Both the position numbers and the translations under genes were made by a program. From Malus domestica (lineage: Eukaryota > Streptophyta > Magnoliopsida > Rosales > Rosaceae), in NCBI RefSeq assembly GCF_042453785.1, contig NC_091674.1, positions 28,097,501-28,161,500 of the forward strand: a DNA stretch of 64,000 nt, in the 5' to 3' direction. The stretch's first letter is position 1. Every line of letters begins with the position of its first letter. The notes under the pieces are model-generated. The model was not told the DNA's origin. It saw only the letters and a program-made list of their open reading frames with translations, and made no database searches. Below, piece after piece: positions 24,001 to 36,279 of the stretch.

Positions 24001-26047
24001 ACGAGGTCCAAGCGTGACCCAAGTGAACGGTCTTGAAACACTAGTTTCAGTGCCTCACACTCGAATCCAAAGTGAGGTACACTGGTACGGTACGTCAATA
24101 TGTATAGATACAATCGATCCCACCAACATGTACACATATATAATACTACTAATATGCGATAATGTGTCGATATTGTGTAGGAAACAAATGGTTTCTCCAA
24201 TTCCCTTGTGACTTTTTTAGGAGCATTCACCAAAGCTTCAATAATTTTCGTTTATCATTTACATTTATTCTTGTGTGTATGCTAATATGTTGATATAATG
24301 TTGTCTGCTTAGTCCCTCTGACTTGTTCATCAGAATTGTTATATGAATGGTTGCAATATTAGGTGGTCGTATAGTCACGATTTTGATTTTTTTTCCAGAG
24401 GATTTTTGGGTTGTAGTTTTTTTAGATTTGCATGTCTTTCTCTTCAAGAAAGAAAAAAAGATCATCGAAAATTTCACTTTTGACTATGGCTCTAACAAAT
24501 GCGTTCTGTTTCTTGATGTACGGGAGAAAGAACAACATGGGTATTTTAACCGTCCGGCAGTCTGTATTTAAGGATTGGTTGGAACTTGAACAGAGCTTGG
24601 GCCATGAGGACCCAATGGTGCTAACCAATGCGTTCTATTTCTTGATCACTTCATCAGTATTTTGTGTACTTATTTACTTTTCTTAGATTACTAATATGAT
24701 TATACAGCTATTATGTTAATTCGTTCCTTCAGTGTGATTTGGTTCCTAAAAACGGTGACACAAGGTTGGTGTAAAGTACTATATATCCGGTGAATCTCTT
24801 GCATTTGTTGCTGGCATCAGAATTCAGAAAATCATATAACTAGGTACGTACCTTCTCTTCATCTTGATGTCTTTCATGCATGGTACGTAGTACTAGTGAA
24901 TTGAAAGAAAAGTCTGCCAAGACGTTAAAATACCTTTTGTGTTATTTTTGCCTTTTGCTCGAGGCAGGAAACATATAAATTGCAGTTGTAATATGTTATA
25001 GTTATTGCTAGTAAAATATATGTTATAATTCATAAAAAAAAAATTGTTCATTAACAAAAGGATAAAACAAATTGTTCTTTTAAATAACGAATGATAATTC
25101 TACCTAGTCCAATGCGCAATAAAGCTGACACATTTTGTGCTCCTAGTCCTTGCTGCAAGGTTGCCCCTATTCCGGGGGAAACGAAAGTGCACCAAAGTTG
25201 TTTCAACTCCGTGCTTCAACTCTGAAACAGATAACGTGCTGAAGATATAGTTGTTTTCATCATCATATTATATATACCATCACTTCTGCATTCTATTCTC
25301 AATGTGATGATTTTAATTAATCCTCATCGTTCATTTTCTAGTCTACATAATAATCTCAAACTATTAAATAAGAATTGCTTTCCCTCGTTTGAAGTAGTTT
25401 TTCTTTAGATTTTATTCCTTTCTGAGCCTGGAGCCTCACGACTTGCAACGTTTTTCTTTGTGGTTCATAATCCTAATTCCACATGTTCCTCAGAATCCCG
25501 ACCCAAGTTACCAACCAAATACACGAATGGAAACCCCCACCTAGTTCCTACAAATCTCCCAAATAAAATGAAATGGGGGATGGAGATTTATAGGGGAAAA
25601 TAAAAAAATTAGCATTTGAAATGTAATGTGACTATGTGAGTGTATGTTATGTGTGTCAAACATGGGCATAAGCCTAATCCCATTCATGATGGTGGAGCAT
25701 ATAAAAAATTGAAAGGGTTATTAAGTAGCTAGTGGGGGTGGGTACATGTCCTCTCAATACGAAGAAAAACTTTAGTTAAAATCTAGTACTGGGGGGCCTA
25801 TGCCCCTTAATTGTCCAAACTTGATATTAAAGGCGTGCTTACATAAGAATTTTAATTGGCAGATATATATAATATATTTATATTTTCTCTCACACATTTT
25901 GACATATTTTTAGGGCAGACTTTGTAATATATTTTAACGATCTAATCGTTTAGTGTTTCTTTATTTGAAACCGAATACTGTTGAATTAAATAATAGTCAT
26001 TTTAGTGTTTCTTTATAAATCCGTAAACGTCCATTTTCTTTATTACA
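21078..26047. other. Gene-poor stretch with TE relics
   Basis: No gene is supported over 5 kb. About 21,870-22,060 contains a TGGTCCATGAGATTGTCCACCATTCATCAT-type repeat shared with 32,106-32,509. At 22,330-22,500 a GAGAATGGTACC end faces an inverted GAGAACGGTACC end about 150 bp away, a probable small inverted-repeat element. The longest frame (minus 23,805-24,233, 142 codons) has no family resemblance. ATGGCGAAGAAACCAG at 23,877 opens a 23-codon frame ending at a stop, perhaps the remains of a first exon. Confidence 0.4.
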
Positions 26048-26382
26048 AATGAATGTTTTAAAGGTTTTGATTTGTCTAATTTTTTGCAAAATGATCTATA
26101 AATAATGAATTGAAAAATAGACGGTTTTAATTCTTGAGTAAAATTACAGAATGAAAACTACAAAAAAAATGTGCAAAATTATTATTAAAAAAATATGCGT
26201 CTCTTGATCTTTTATATAATGAATGTTTTAATGGTTTTGATTTGTCTAATTTTTTACAAAATGATCTATAAATAATGAATTGAAATACATACAGTTTTAA
26301 TTCTTGAGTAAAATTACAGAATGAAAACTACAAAAAAAAAATGTGTAAAATTATTATTAAAAAAATATGCGTCTCCCGATCT

Positions 26383-26384
<2 letters not shown>
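26048..26384. repeat. Tandem duplication, 170-bp unit
   Basis: The unit starting AATGAATGTTTTAA(A/T)GGTTTTG and ending AATATGCGTCTC occurs at 26,048-26,217 and 26,218-26,384 with few differences. It is followed by a (TA)n run to about 26,425. Confidence 0.85.
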
Positions 26385-26417
<33 letters not shown>

Positions 26418-26774
26418 ATATATATATGTTGTGTGTGTATCGTGCTAATGGATGATCTTTGTTGATGGTGTTTGGATTGATTGATGGGGGCAATTGGACC
26501 TTCCACCATCTAATTTATTTAGGAGAAGATGCTATTTGTCTACAACAAATTCCCTGGTTCCATAAACAACTTTTTCATATCAAATAATGTGAGTTAGTTT
26601 GTTCAATTTTCAAGAGAAAGTTGATTTGTGGGCCCTAATTTGTTCAAGAGCATCTCATAGGAAAAAAATAGAATAATTATAATATAATATTAAAGAGGGG
26701 GACTTGATCATGACTTTGTTTGATAATTAATTCATAAGTCACTTAATTCATGGTGTGTGTGATTAGTTAGAGCA

Positions 26775-27630
26775 GTTCCACCGGAGGTGGATTTGCCCAG
26801 CACCCAGCCAAAAAATCAGGCTGGCACCCTGTCAATTCACTCCAGCTCGCCCAATTGCCTGGCACCCAACCCAAGCCAGGCAACAGACCAGCTCATTCTT
26901 GACAGACCCAGAGACCGGCCTATCTGATGCCAGCGTGACATCAGCCACCTTTTTTTTTTTTTTCCCCGCCAGGTCGGGTGAAGGAGGTTTTGAAGAAGGC
27001 CAATTTGTAGGATTCAGAGCAAAGGGCGGTGGGGATGGCGTTTGGGGGCCTTCGACGCCCTCTCCGACGCCGGATGGTCGAGAGAATTGGGGCCGTCGAT
27101 GGAGATTTCACCCAGAAAATTAAAAACCCATTTAATTTTCAACCTCCATTTGGGGTTTGTGGGATTCAATTCATGAAACAACCATTGATTGCAGAGATAT
27201 TGTAGAGAGATCTAGGGGAGAAAGATCTAAGGAGAGCTCAAGCTCTCGGCTTCATTCATTGCAGAGATATTTTGTGTTTGATTTGTTGAAGATTTTGAAG
27301 AGGAAGAAGAAGGAGAGCTCACGGGAGTGAGCTGGAAAAGAGAGAGAGGGAGAGAAAATAGATAGAGAGAGAGGGAAAGAGAGAGGGAGAGAGAAAGAAA
27401 GGACCGGAGAGGGAAAGCAAGAAAGAAGAAAAAAGAAAAAATAAATTAAATGATAAAATATTAATTGATATGAATAAAATAATATAATATTAGATAGGCT
27501 GGGTGACAGCGTATTTTTAGGGATGGAAATGCTTTGGCCTATTACTGTTCACTGGGGTCTATTACTGTTCACTTGAGTGGATAAATGCGCTGGGTGCTGG
27601 CACAAAGTCTTTAGGGGTGGACTTGCTCTT
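26775..27630. mobile_element. TIR element with AGAGCA-GTCCACC ends
   Basis: The left end TTAGAGCAGTTCCACC and the inverted right end TAAGAGCAAGTCCACC match, and both are followed by GCACCCAGC blocks. The interior holds GC-richer, leader-like sequence (about 26,990-27,330) and a GA-rich tract (27,330-27,430), which may be captured host sequence. The 74-codon frame starting at 26,899 ends in the interior and is not a known protein. No target duplication could be found. Confidence 0.55.
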
Positions 27631-29553
27631 ATTGCAGAACTATATAATAGGTGAAGCCATAGAAGAGCTTTTCTACACTGCTTGACGTGGAATTTTGCTT
27701 TTCTTGGCAATAAAACATACAATCTTGAACTTCTACTATAAGGAAAGCAAATAAAGTTTCAAATACAGATTTGCCTTGGGGTTTCTTGCCCAAAGTAGAT
27801 ATTACATGTGTGCTCATATATAGGAAAGCTACGTAAAAAAATTTGTAACGCTTAAAACAGAATAAATCATTTCCAACTAAAGTCACATCAAATTTGAAAA
27901 ACCATGCCCCAAAAAAGCAAGAGAGAGGTAAGGGTTCTAGGATGAGACATGAGAGAAGCTTATTTGCACTTGATCAGGTACCTTTACTATGATATTTTAA
28001 GCAAATCAATTATTGTTATGTATTATGTGTTGTATTTTTTTTCACATAGCAATGCGTGATATTTAGAAGTGTCTGTTATTAGTTCTCCTCTAGCTAGATA
28101 TACCAAGATAGTAACTTTAAATATCACATTTTTAATGGATATACAATGTATATCAAGCACTAAGTCCCAAAAGATCAATATGATAGAGAATGAATTAACA
28201 ATGTATATTGAGCTGACACCCTCATTCCCCGAACCTGGGAAATGCCGACTCTACCAAATCAAGACCTCCAGATCTTACACCCAAACTAGAGACCCGAGAC
28301 TCCATTCCCCGGACCTTGGAAATAAAACTGTACCAAATTGATTCCATTACTTGGTCTTATTGTCTTACAATAATCTCATATCACTTTGTAGTTGGGAGAT
28401 AATTAAATAATTAATGGCTTATTGCATCGCTAATTTCAAGTAAATAATTATAAATTGTACATGTGGTTCACGTTCATAAGATTCAATACCGACCATGTCT
28501 CTGCAACATTTGATGTGAAAGCCGAATCCAAACCAATAGCTGAATGCCAGGTAGAAGTTTCATGTTGTACGTTGAGAGTTAAGATTACCCTACTTCTTGA
28601 CAGGCCAACAATGATTTATCACAGAAAAATAGAAGTTTGTGGTTGGCTTACTCCGATGTACAAAAATCATCTCCCTGCTCTAAATTTGTTTTTTTCACCA
28701 ACTGAAATTAAAAAGATAGGATTGTTTATAATAATCGCATATATAATTGAGACTCTGACCATTTTGTGGAAACTTGTTGATTGACAACCACATCTGTCTT
28801 TGTCCCTCGATGATCGATCACTTTAATATTTTAGAAAGTGGCAAAATATATGCATATGTTATCGTCCCACTGTATCTGTCTCACCCTTGTTCCTCACATT
28901 GATAATTTGATATGGTGGAAGCTCGTCGTGCCTACTTGTGCACTGCATCCATTACTCTTATTGCTATTATGGACCACCTCCACAAATATTGTGGTTTTCA
29001 TGTTTTTAGTTTTGCTCACCACTCTCTCGCTGCCTTACTTATTATAGTTAGATGAGTGTAAAATTTAAGATTTGTATATATCCATTACACAAATCTCGAA
29101 ATTTAAATTCATCCAACAATAATAAATAGAGTGGTGAGCATCACCATCACTTAAGAGTAGTAAGAAAGAATATTTCCAATTTTATTACGTGAACTTTTGG
29201 TTTATGCTCCATCAATGGTATAGTTATGGGAAAAACTCACTATCTACACTATTAAATATAATCAAAATAAGTTAGCAAAGATAATCCAGGTAAGTAAGAT
29301 ATAGCCCTAGGTTATGTGTTGATATTACAAAACATGCCTTCTAGACAATCTGAAATCAGTTACAGAATCCCAAAAACCTTGCTGCGTCGTTTCAAGAACT
29401 TTCATGGTGGGAACATTTACACGGCAAGCCGGTTACACCATTGTTGAATTCCAAAAATCAAAGGTCTCAATGGCAGGAATTTCTCATATAAAATCCAGGT
29501 CCTGCAGTGAAGGTTTATAAGGAAGTAAATATTATTCCATATTAGGTCCCCTT
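27631..29553. other. Intergenic DNA, no gene seen
   Basis: The frames here (up to 109 codons at 28,455-28,784) resemble nothing known. A loose internal repeat of CATTCCCCG(A/G)ACCT(G)GGAAAT occurs at about 28,223 and 28,304. Confidence 0.4.
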
Positions 29554-29561
29554 TTTTATTT

Positions 29562-29709
29562 GGGGTGTGCTATCCACGCATCCCATTTTACTTCTCACAC
29601 ACACCTTGATAATTTTTGTTCGATGATATTATTTAATTCATCCGATCCGACGGCCGAAAATTAAAAAGGTGTGTGAGAAGTAAAATGGGATGTGTGGATA
29701 TTACACCCC
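29562..29709. mobile_element. 148-bp foldback MITE with 8-bp TSD (hAT-type)
   Basis: The arms GGGGTGTGCTATCCACGCATCC and (inverted) GGGGTGTAATATCCACACATCC continue as paired CATTTTACTTCTCACACACCTT. The 8-bp duplication TTTTATTT is exact at 29,554-29,561 and 29,710-29,717, as expected for hAT transposition. Confidence 0.85.
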
Positions 29710-30225
29710 TTTTATTTTCTTTGGTTGCCTGGTGTCTCGTCATCAAATAAACTTTCCAAAACATTCTTCTAATTTGGCTCGTAGTTTTTATTATTACCTG
29801 AAATTGAGGTTGTGTTTATGATGTATGTTATCTCATTGATTTGGGGTTGTGATATGTGTAAGCTTTGAACGTTGGTATACATTGGAGTTTTTAGCTTCAT
29901 TAGTTGCAGGGTTTTCTGATTTCCTTTCCTAGAGGTTATTTATTTTTAGTCGAAATGATGCAATTAGTAATTTCATGAATGAAATGAAACTCTTGTTCTG
30001 TAGTGTAGGTTGCAAGGACGTAAGTGTTTTTCCAGTTTAGATATCTCTTTGATAGGAATGTTATATATGGTTTGGGATGAAAATAGAAAAGAAATGAATG
30101 GGCTCTTTGGTAGATATGTTATATATGTATAAACATGCCCATGGCAAATTCAGCATATGCCAAGAAAAGCCTCGACTTCAGCCAATAATAAACAACAAAA
30201 CATATGAAATTAAACACTGAAACTA

Positions 30226-30407
30226 AGAGCTCATTTGTAAGTGCATTTAAAATGACTAGAAATATTTTTAGAAAAAAATGTTTTAGATTCTAAAAGCAAG
30301 TGCTTTTGTAGGATTCATTTACGTTTTTATTAAAAATTGATTCCAAAAATATTTTCACCAAAATCACTTTCAATAATTTTAAAAGTACTTCTAAACAAAT
30401 TCTAATT
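30226..30407. mobile_element. TTTTAAAATGACTGAAA foldback MITE, copy 2
   Basis: Left GAGCTCATTTGTAAGTGCATTTAAAATGACTAGAAA pairs with the inverted right end GAATTTGTTTAGAAGTACTTTTAAAATTATTGAAAG. Flanking TAA on both sides fits a 3-bp PIF/Harbinger-type duplication, though such a short match is weak evidence. Confidence 0.6.
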
Positions 30408-30937
30408 GAAAATGTATGCCTAATAGCCATTCAGGGTAAAATGGGTATGAAAAGAAATAGTAAATGACTCATCACCTCAAATCATGAAAGTTTGCAGCTT
30501 GTTTGCGTGAAATAGTAATGGTAAAAGGATTTAATTTAAAATTTTCAAATTTTTGGGTTTTCCCTAAAATGCATTTGATGCTTTTGAGTTGATATCAAGT
30601 TTTCTATTCTATTATTCATAGACATTAGTTCTTTATTCATAGACCTAACTATGATATATTGACTATTAATTTACTATAACATAAATATTGATAATTAATT
30701 AATCTAGAAAACAGAGTCATCATAATACATACCTTTCTTTTTCTACTTATTGTATAAAAATTGATATCTTTAAACCTTTAATCAAATTTTCAGTTTGAAA
30801 GGAGATTCGATTTGAAGAGCATCTTATTGATGTTGAAATGTTATAAAGTTCTGATTGTCCACGATGTGATGCAAAGAGAAAAGAATTGTGGTCATTTTCA
30901 AGAGCGTGGGCAATGCTCTTAATAATTAACGACCATC

Positions 30938-31150
30938 CTTTCCGAAATTTCTTTATGAGGATTCTGAGAATTTTCAAATTATGTTCACTCATCATACATC
31001 GTGCAATCAATTTTCATCATATACTATTCATATTTAATTTAAAATAAAAATATTTAAAATAAATTTTAACCGTACAATGTACGATGAATAGACACAATTT
31101 AAGAATTCTCAAGATGCTCGCAAAAAGAGTCAAGAGAGGAACCTCATTCC
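30938..31150. mobile_element. Foldback MITE, TTCATCGTACATCGTGCGGTCA family, copy 2
   Basis: The inner arms CATCATACATCGTGCAATCA and inverted TTCATCGTACATTGTACGGT match the copy at 7,620-7,813, and both carry TTATGAGGATTCT/CTCAAGATGCTC outer arms. More diverged than copy 1. Confidence 0.5.
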
Positions 31151-32105
31151 TTAATAATTAGATCTTAGGTACTTAGACAAGAGTTGTTGTCACAGTTGCA
31201 AGGGCCCTGGCAACCTGTCTTTCACCTATCAATTTGGACCCATGAAAACCAAAAAAAGAACTAGAATCTGGATAATTGATTGGTCATTCTGTGCTAAACA
31301 ATCCTCACTAATTCGTGTACATTATCTAATAGCCACATTATTGTAACATATCTTATAATTAAATGTTGACAAGGGAAATGATTATATTTTTTTTAATCTT
31401 CTGCAATTTTTTTCTTAATTTCAACTGCTAAACGTGTTTGATTTGTTCACTTCAGTTCAAACTTTATTTTTCTCACCTTCATTCTTGACTTTAATTAAAA
31501 AAACTAATGTGCATAAATAATTTTCTACCTATAAAATGTAAATGAAAATTTCATTTTTCTCGCACATTAGTAGTAATTAACTTCAAATTAAGAATTGATT
31601 TTTTTTGTTCATTTAAATGTCTGGCAAGACAGTTGAGATATCATTTCAAACACCAACCTAGCTAGCTAGGGTTTTCACTTTACATTGTTTATATGTAAGG
31701 ACAAAACTTTCTACTTTGAATTCCACTATTGATATGAGAGTGAGCCACGTTTCCAGTCTGGAGGAAACTTTTATTTAAACCTCCAAAAGAGATGGTCGCA
31801 ATCTTTTAATCAAACTTCACCAAACTTCTACCTTTTTATTTTGGCATTATAATTAAAGTTGCGATCAATTTTTTTGTGACTTGTTACACAGTTCCTAACC
31901 GACAACATGAATTCTATGTCGAGGGATGAATCCTTGCTCTCTTTATCAAACCCAATAGGCACATAGAAAATTCCCTCGGGTAAAAACAAGGGCTACTTGA
32001 TGCAGTTTATTAGTATTTTATTTATTTATAAATAATAGATTTTAAATTCAACTTTTATGGATAACTAAAAGTTTTAAATTCGATTCTTATAAATAGCAAA
32101 GGTTT

Positions 32106-32509
32106 TTTAGTTAAAATTGTGCATGAGATTTGCATAATACATTAATTTGGTCCCTGAAATTTAAAATCAATAGAAGTTGTCCTTGAGATTGTCCACTATC
32201 TATTATTTTGATCATTCCGTTAAAAAACTCCGTTAAGTTGAGGGTATAACACATAACTTTGGTCCCTGAGATTTGCATAACACATAATTTTGGTCTCTGA
32301 GATTTGCATAACACATAACTTTAGTCCCTGAGATTGTCCAACATTCATCATTTTTGGTCATTTCATTAAAAAGCTCAGGGACCACTTAACGGAATTTTTT
32401 AATGGAATGACCAAAATAATGGATGGTGAACAATTTTAGTGACCACTTCTATTTATTTTAAATCTTAAAGACCAAAGTTATGTGTTATGAAAATCTCATG
32501 GACCATTTT
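32106..32509. mobile_element. TIR element, TGGTCC-TGAGATT family
   Basis: The left half TAGTTAAAATTGTGCATGAGATTTGCATAA pairs with the inverted right end TTAGTGAAAATGGTCCATGAGATTTTCATAA. Both go on through AATAGAAGT(T/G)GTC and CATTCCGTTAAAAAACTCCGTTAAG. The centre holds repeated GGTC(C/T)CTGAGATTTGCATAACACATAA units. A partial relative is at 21,900-22,060. Confidence 0.6.
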
Positions 32510-32623
32510 CACTAAGAAGCCAATAACAAATTCGATATCAATTAATTTAACCAAATCCCTCTCCCTCCTTATATTTCTTTCTTCTACGCTAGTGGCTAGC
32601 TAGTGGTGTACCACGCACTAACC

Positions 32624-32633
32624 TATTTAAATA
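32624..32633 (+). promoter_or_regulatory. TATA box of the MIF gene
   Basis: TATTTAAATA lies 206 bp upstream of the MIF start codon in otherwise mixed sequence and is the best TATA candidate. It would imply a leader of roughly 170 nt. Confidence 0.4.
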
Positions 32634-32829
32634 TACCTGCTAGGGTTAGGGTTAAGTCACCAAGCGACTAATACAACGCGCCCCCAACCCCCCTCGTTTT
32701 GTGAGCTCCTCAGTAATCCTTGTTTGGATGATTAAAGTACTGAATACATAGAGAGTGCATAGTACCGTACTTGTTGCTCTCAAACATCCAATTACATCAA
32801 CACAAAGGCGGATTAGGGTTTTCTGAAGC

Positions 32830-33114
32830 ATGAAGAAGCGCCAAGTGGTGGTGAAACGAGATAGATCGGGGAGGAGCTCAAGTACTTCATCTTCAATGGT
32901 GCGAACTGTGAGGTATTGCGAGTGCCAGAAGAATCATGCTGCAAATTTAGGAGGGTATGCTGTTGACGGGTGTAGAGAATTCATGGCAAGTGGTGAGGAT
33001 GGGACGACTGAGGCTCTTACATGCGCTGCTTGTGGTTGCCACAGAAATTTTCACAGAAGGGAAGTGGAAACTGAGGTTGTTTGTGAGTATTCTCCACCCA
33101 ATTCTTATCGCTAA
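32830..33114 (+). CDS. MINI ZINC FINGER (MIF) microprotein
   Basis: A single-exon gene of 94 residues beginning [11 protein letters not shown]. Residues 27-77 form the ZF-HD dimerisation zinc finger: [15 protein letters not shown]...DGCREFM, then [15 protein letters not shown], with Cys30, Cys32, His36, Cys48, Cys65, Cys68, Cys70, His71 and His75 as the characteristic metal-binding set. There is no homeodomain, so this is a MIF rather than a full ZF-HD factor, and the length is typical (about 75-100). MIFs bind ZF-HD proteins through this finger and block their DNA binding or nuclear entry; in Arabidopsis and tomato they affect hormone responses and floral meristem termination. It resembles the MIF2/MIF3 type. 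The nearest neighbours on both sides are transposon-rich DNA. Confidence 0.95.
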   Translation: MKKRQVVVKRDRSGRSSSTSSSMVRTVRYCECQKNHAANLGGYAVDGCREFMASGEDGTTEALTCAACGCHRNFHRREVETEVVCEYSPPNSYR

Positions 33115-34644
33115 TTGTGTACTCAATAATCAAATGAATCGTGTATATAGGGAGAAAAAAGGGTCTTGATTTCTGAAATTAACTGATTGTGAATTGTTCT
33201 CGAATTGTGTATCGATATCATTGTCAACAGATAATTGACTCTATTAAGAGGTAATCAAACTTTTAATTTGATTGTTCAAAAGAAATAAGTTTCGATTGAT
33301 GTTGTTTACATGTTCTTGAGATATGGTTATAGCTTCAGAAACTAATACATCATGCTTTGATTAAGTTTGAATCTTTTATTTCCTATAAGATTATTCATGG
33401 TTCCGGTTTTATTCTTTGTTTGCCTTTGAATTTCTTTGAGAATTTATCGAAATGAAACTACCATAGTTCAACTATATTGAACTTGTTGGCATAATACAGC
33501 AACATTAGGATAAAATATACATCAAAACCAGAGGGGAAAGATGGGGGACTTCACCAGTTTCCTACCAATATATTGAGTGAAACAAGGATGATTTTTCTTC
33601 TTCTAAGGATAGGCGTATCATAATAGTCAATCTCCTACATCATCAACAGTTTTAATCATTTTTAGCTCCAGGACACTGATCATTTTCCTTTTAACGTGAA
33701 TATGTTATAACTTCTTAAAGGCCCACACATCCAATCATGTTAGCAGCACATCCTATAACCTATTTAATATTGGTTCAACAAAGCTAAGCTTAAAAGAAAT
33801 TATAATGCTATGGTACATTGGTACTGTGGAGTGTCCTTCCTCTCTACTTTTTGGTGGCCATCCGCTGGAATTCGTTGGAACCAAATAAAAGAGAATAATG
33901 TAAATTAAAAGCAACAGTTTTATTAAATTAGCTAGTGGAAACTACACTTCGTTATCCTTGGAGACATTTGGCCCCTTCTTTATTTTTCTATTCATGTTTG
34001 TACCGTTGTATAACTGGCTGTGCACAAGCTTGACAACCTCTATTTTATAACTAATTAGAAGCTTGCTAGCTCGTGAATAGTAATATTGCATATTTAATTT
34101 GTAAGGTTATCTGGATATTCTTGATGGATAAAGTCTTCTTCAACTCAATGTGTTTCGTTTGTAATAACAAATATTATATGATTCTCTCCACCCCTCCAAT
34201 ATTGTGTCCGAATTTAGCATGGATTTGTGAGATCTCTTAGATAATTAGTAGGGAGACTTTAGGGCATGTAAGAAGTTCTGTAAGCTATCGATCAAATGAA
34301 GACTTATATTTAGGGCTTTATAATGTGCAAGTTAGATTATATCTCATGCATGGTTGTAAAGAACTCTCCTTGATGAGATTTCTTTGGTTAGAATCTTACT
34401 GGTGCGGATATGTGAGAAGCACTCTTAGGCAATTAGTATAAAGAATTTAGGGCAAGCATGGATGCTCTCAATGCCACTATATATCGAACACATGAAGAAT
34501 TTAGGTTATTAATTTAAGGGCTTCTCACAAATAAGTATGTAACAACTTCACCTTCAACTATACTACTTCAAAAGAAAATAAAACAAATACACACATGACA
34601 AGTGGTTAGGTAAGGAGTTTTTTCTCTAATTAATTGGTTTTATA
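33115..34644. other. MIF 3' flank and intergenic DNA
   Basis: No further gene is seen. A duplicated block (ATGCATGGTTGTAAAGAACTCTCCTTGAT, followed by AGATT(T/A)CTTTGG) occurs at about 34,331-34,392 and again at 34,888-34,950, bracketing the SINE. Confidence 0.45.
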
Positions 34645-34805
34645 ACGGGTTGTGTACAAACAACAAAAAGGTTACTCCTTTGTGATCGAAATGTCACGGG
34701 TTCGAGTCATGAAAATAGCCTCTTTGCAAAGCAAAGATAAGGTTGAGAAGGATAGACGTTCGCCCCTTGATCTTCGAAAAACGGGAAGCCTTATTGTTTT
34801 GGGAT
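34645..34805 (+). mobile_element. tRNA-derived SINE, Au-like
   Basis: The order is GGTTACTCCTTTGTGATCGAAATGTCACGGGTTCGAGTCATGAAAAT, then AGCCTCTTTGCAAAGCAAAGATAAGG, then GATAGACG...CCC and GGGAAGCCTTATTG. Box B (GGGTTCGAGTCAT) and the AGCCTCTTTGCAAA segment match the copy at 1,545-1,740. A 92-codon frame across it is not a gene. Confidence 0.65.
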
Positions 34806-34950
34806 CACCCTTTTTGTGTTATTCTAATTACTATTATAATAAGGAATCGATATTAAACATGTGTATCATCAACAAACAAAAGAGCAAGTTAGATTATAGC
34901 TTATGCATGGTTGTAAAGAACTCTCCTTGATTAGATTACTTTGGCTAGAA

Positions 34951-35332
34951 TATATTATTGAGTACTTGTAGTGCTAGTACATTAAATCTCAACCGCGTCA
35001 CACGAATGAATATAGCATTATATCTTTTCACTCAGTCCAGCAGCAGAATCATGACTGCAATAGTGCTGATTAGATGTGGGTTGAGTCATGTCTGGTGTAA
35101 TATTCCAGTATGATCAGTAGGTATTAAGCAATACAAAGCTTAGCTCGAACCAATATATTTATCAGGCTCTTTATTTAAAGGGATTTCTAATTTTTTCAAA
35201 AAATAGGGATTAGTTGTAGGACTCACTTTATATTGAACTTCAACGATTCAAACCGTTTATTTTTTTAAGCCTAACTAGTGTCCATTATAAAAAAAATAAT
35301 TGGGGATCCATTTAAAGACATCCTCTACGTGT

Positions 35333-35368
<36 letters not shown>

Positions 35369-35940
35369 CAAAGAACACTGCAGGGCACCTCAGACCAAGC
35401 TCTCCCACAGTATAGTAAATTATAAGACAAGTGCCAATAGTTTAGTATATTGCACTCTCTAATCTGTTTTATAAGCCTAATGCTTGTTTATGGTTGATTA
35501 TAATCGAGACGATTGACATGTGTATAAATGTCCAAATCATAGAGATTGTTATTTGGCGCTCCAAATTAGATAGTCATTCTTCATTCTTCTCCAAACGCAA
35601 TTTCTCTTGTATATTTATAAAAGAGGAGTTCGTGCCGTATGAACATTTTAAAGTACCCAATAACAACTCTCAAATTGTAAACAGCATCGTATATGTACGG
35701 ATCTCATATGAATACGTACAGCTACACAAGAGTAGTATAAAATCAATAATTAAGCAATATTCTCAACATATGCATTACTTGATTTGGGATTTGTTGCTTC
35801 AAGCCAATGCATATGGCTAGGCAATACAAGCATGCTGTCGTTTCCCAGTGGCACTGGCAACAAAAGAATCAAAAGCTATACCAATATTTTTGTCCAATAC
35901 TGGCCGGTGGCATGGCTCCACACTTAATATAGAACAATAT
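34951..35940. other. Intergenic DNA, no gene seen
   Basis: A (CA)n-(TA)n microsatellite lies at about 35,332-35,368. A 108-codon frame at 35,494-35,820 has no family resemblance. Confidence 0.45.
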
Positions 35941-35942
35941 TG

Positions 35943-36034
35943 GTTACTCAAAGATGAGTAAGAACTCTTACTCAAAACTCTTAGTGTTTTACTCAAAGAT
36001 GAGGAAGAACTTTTACTCAAAACTCTTAGTGTTT
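35943..36034. repeat. 46-bp tandem duplication
   Basis: TACTCAAAGATGAG(T/G)AAGAAC followed by TTACTCAAAACTCTTAGTGTTT occurs twice in tandem, the second copy running into the neighbouring MITE. Confidence 0.7.
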
Positions 36035-36279
36035 TAATTAGAACCGTTCATATTATAAATTACACTGTAAAAATCATCTCTACAAAAAATGAATTAAAAC
36101 TAAGGTTGTTTAGTCAATCTATTGTAACAAATACATAGACGGTCCGTAATGCTCTTACCAATACCGTTCATTTGTTTTTAAACAGTTTGATGAACGACCT
36201 TAGTTTTAATTGATTTTTTGCAGAGGCGATCTTTATAGGGTAATTTATAATATGAACGGTTCTGATTATAAACATTAAG
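36025..36279. mobile_element. Foldback MITE with ~85-bp arms
   Basis: The left arm CTTAGTGTTTTAATTAGAACCGTTCATATTATAAATTACAC pairs with the right arm, which inverted reads CTTAATGTTTATAATCAGAACCGTTCATATTATAAATTACCC. Pairing continues to TTAAAACTAAGGT on both sides. The central ~90 bp are unpaired. Confidence 0.75.

Noticed and set aside
23805-24233. 142-codon minus-strand frame
   Set aside because: Longest frame in a 5-kb empty stretch, but composition is random-looking, no domain is visible and no promoter or splice context supports it.
26899-27123. 74-codon frame with Gly-rich and Pro-rich segments
   Set aside because: Lies inside a TIR element, includes a poly-Phe run from a T tract and has no known match; at most captured non-coding sequence.
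28455-28784. 109-codon plus-strand frame
   Set aside because: No recognisable domain and AT-rich codon use typical of chance frames.
35494-35820. 108-codon plus-strand frame
   Set aside because: Low-complexity Ile/Ser-rich product; no similarity or gene context.
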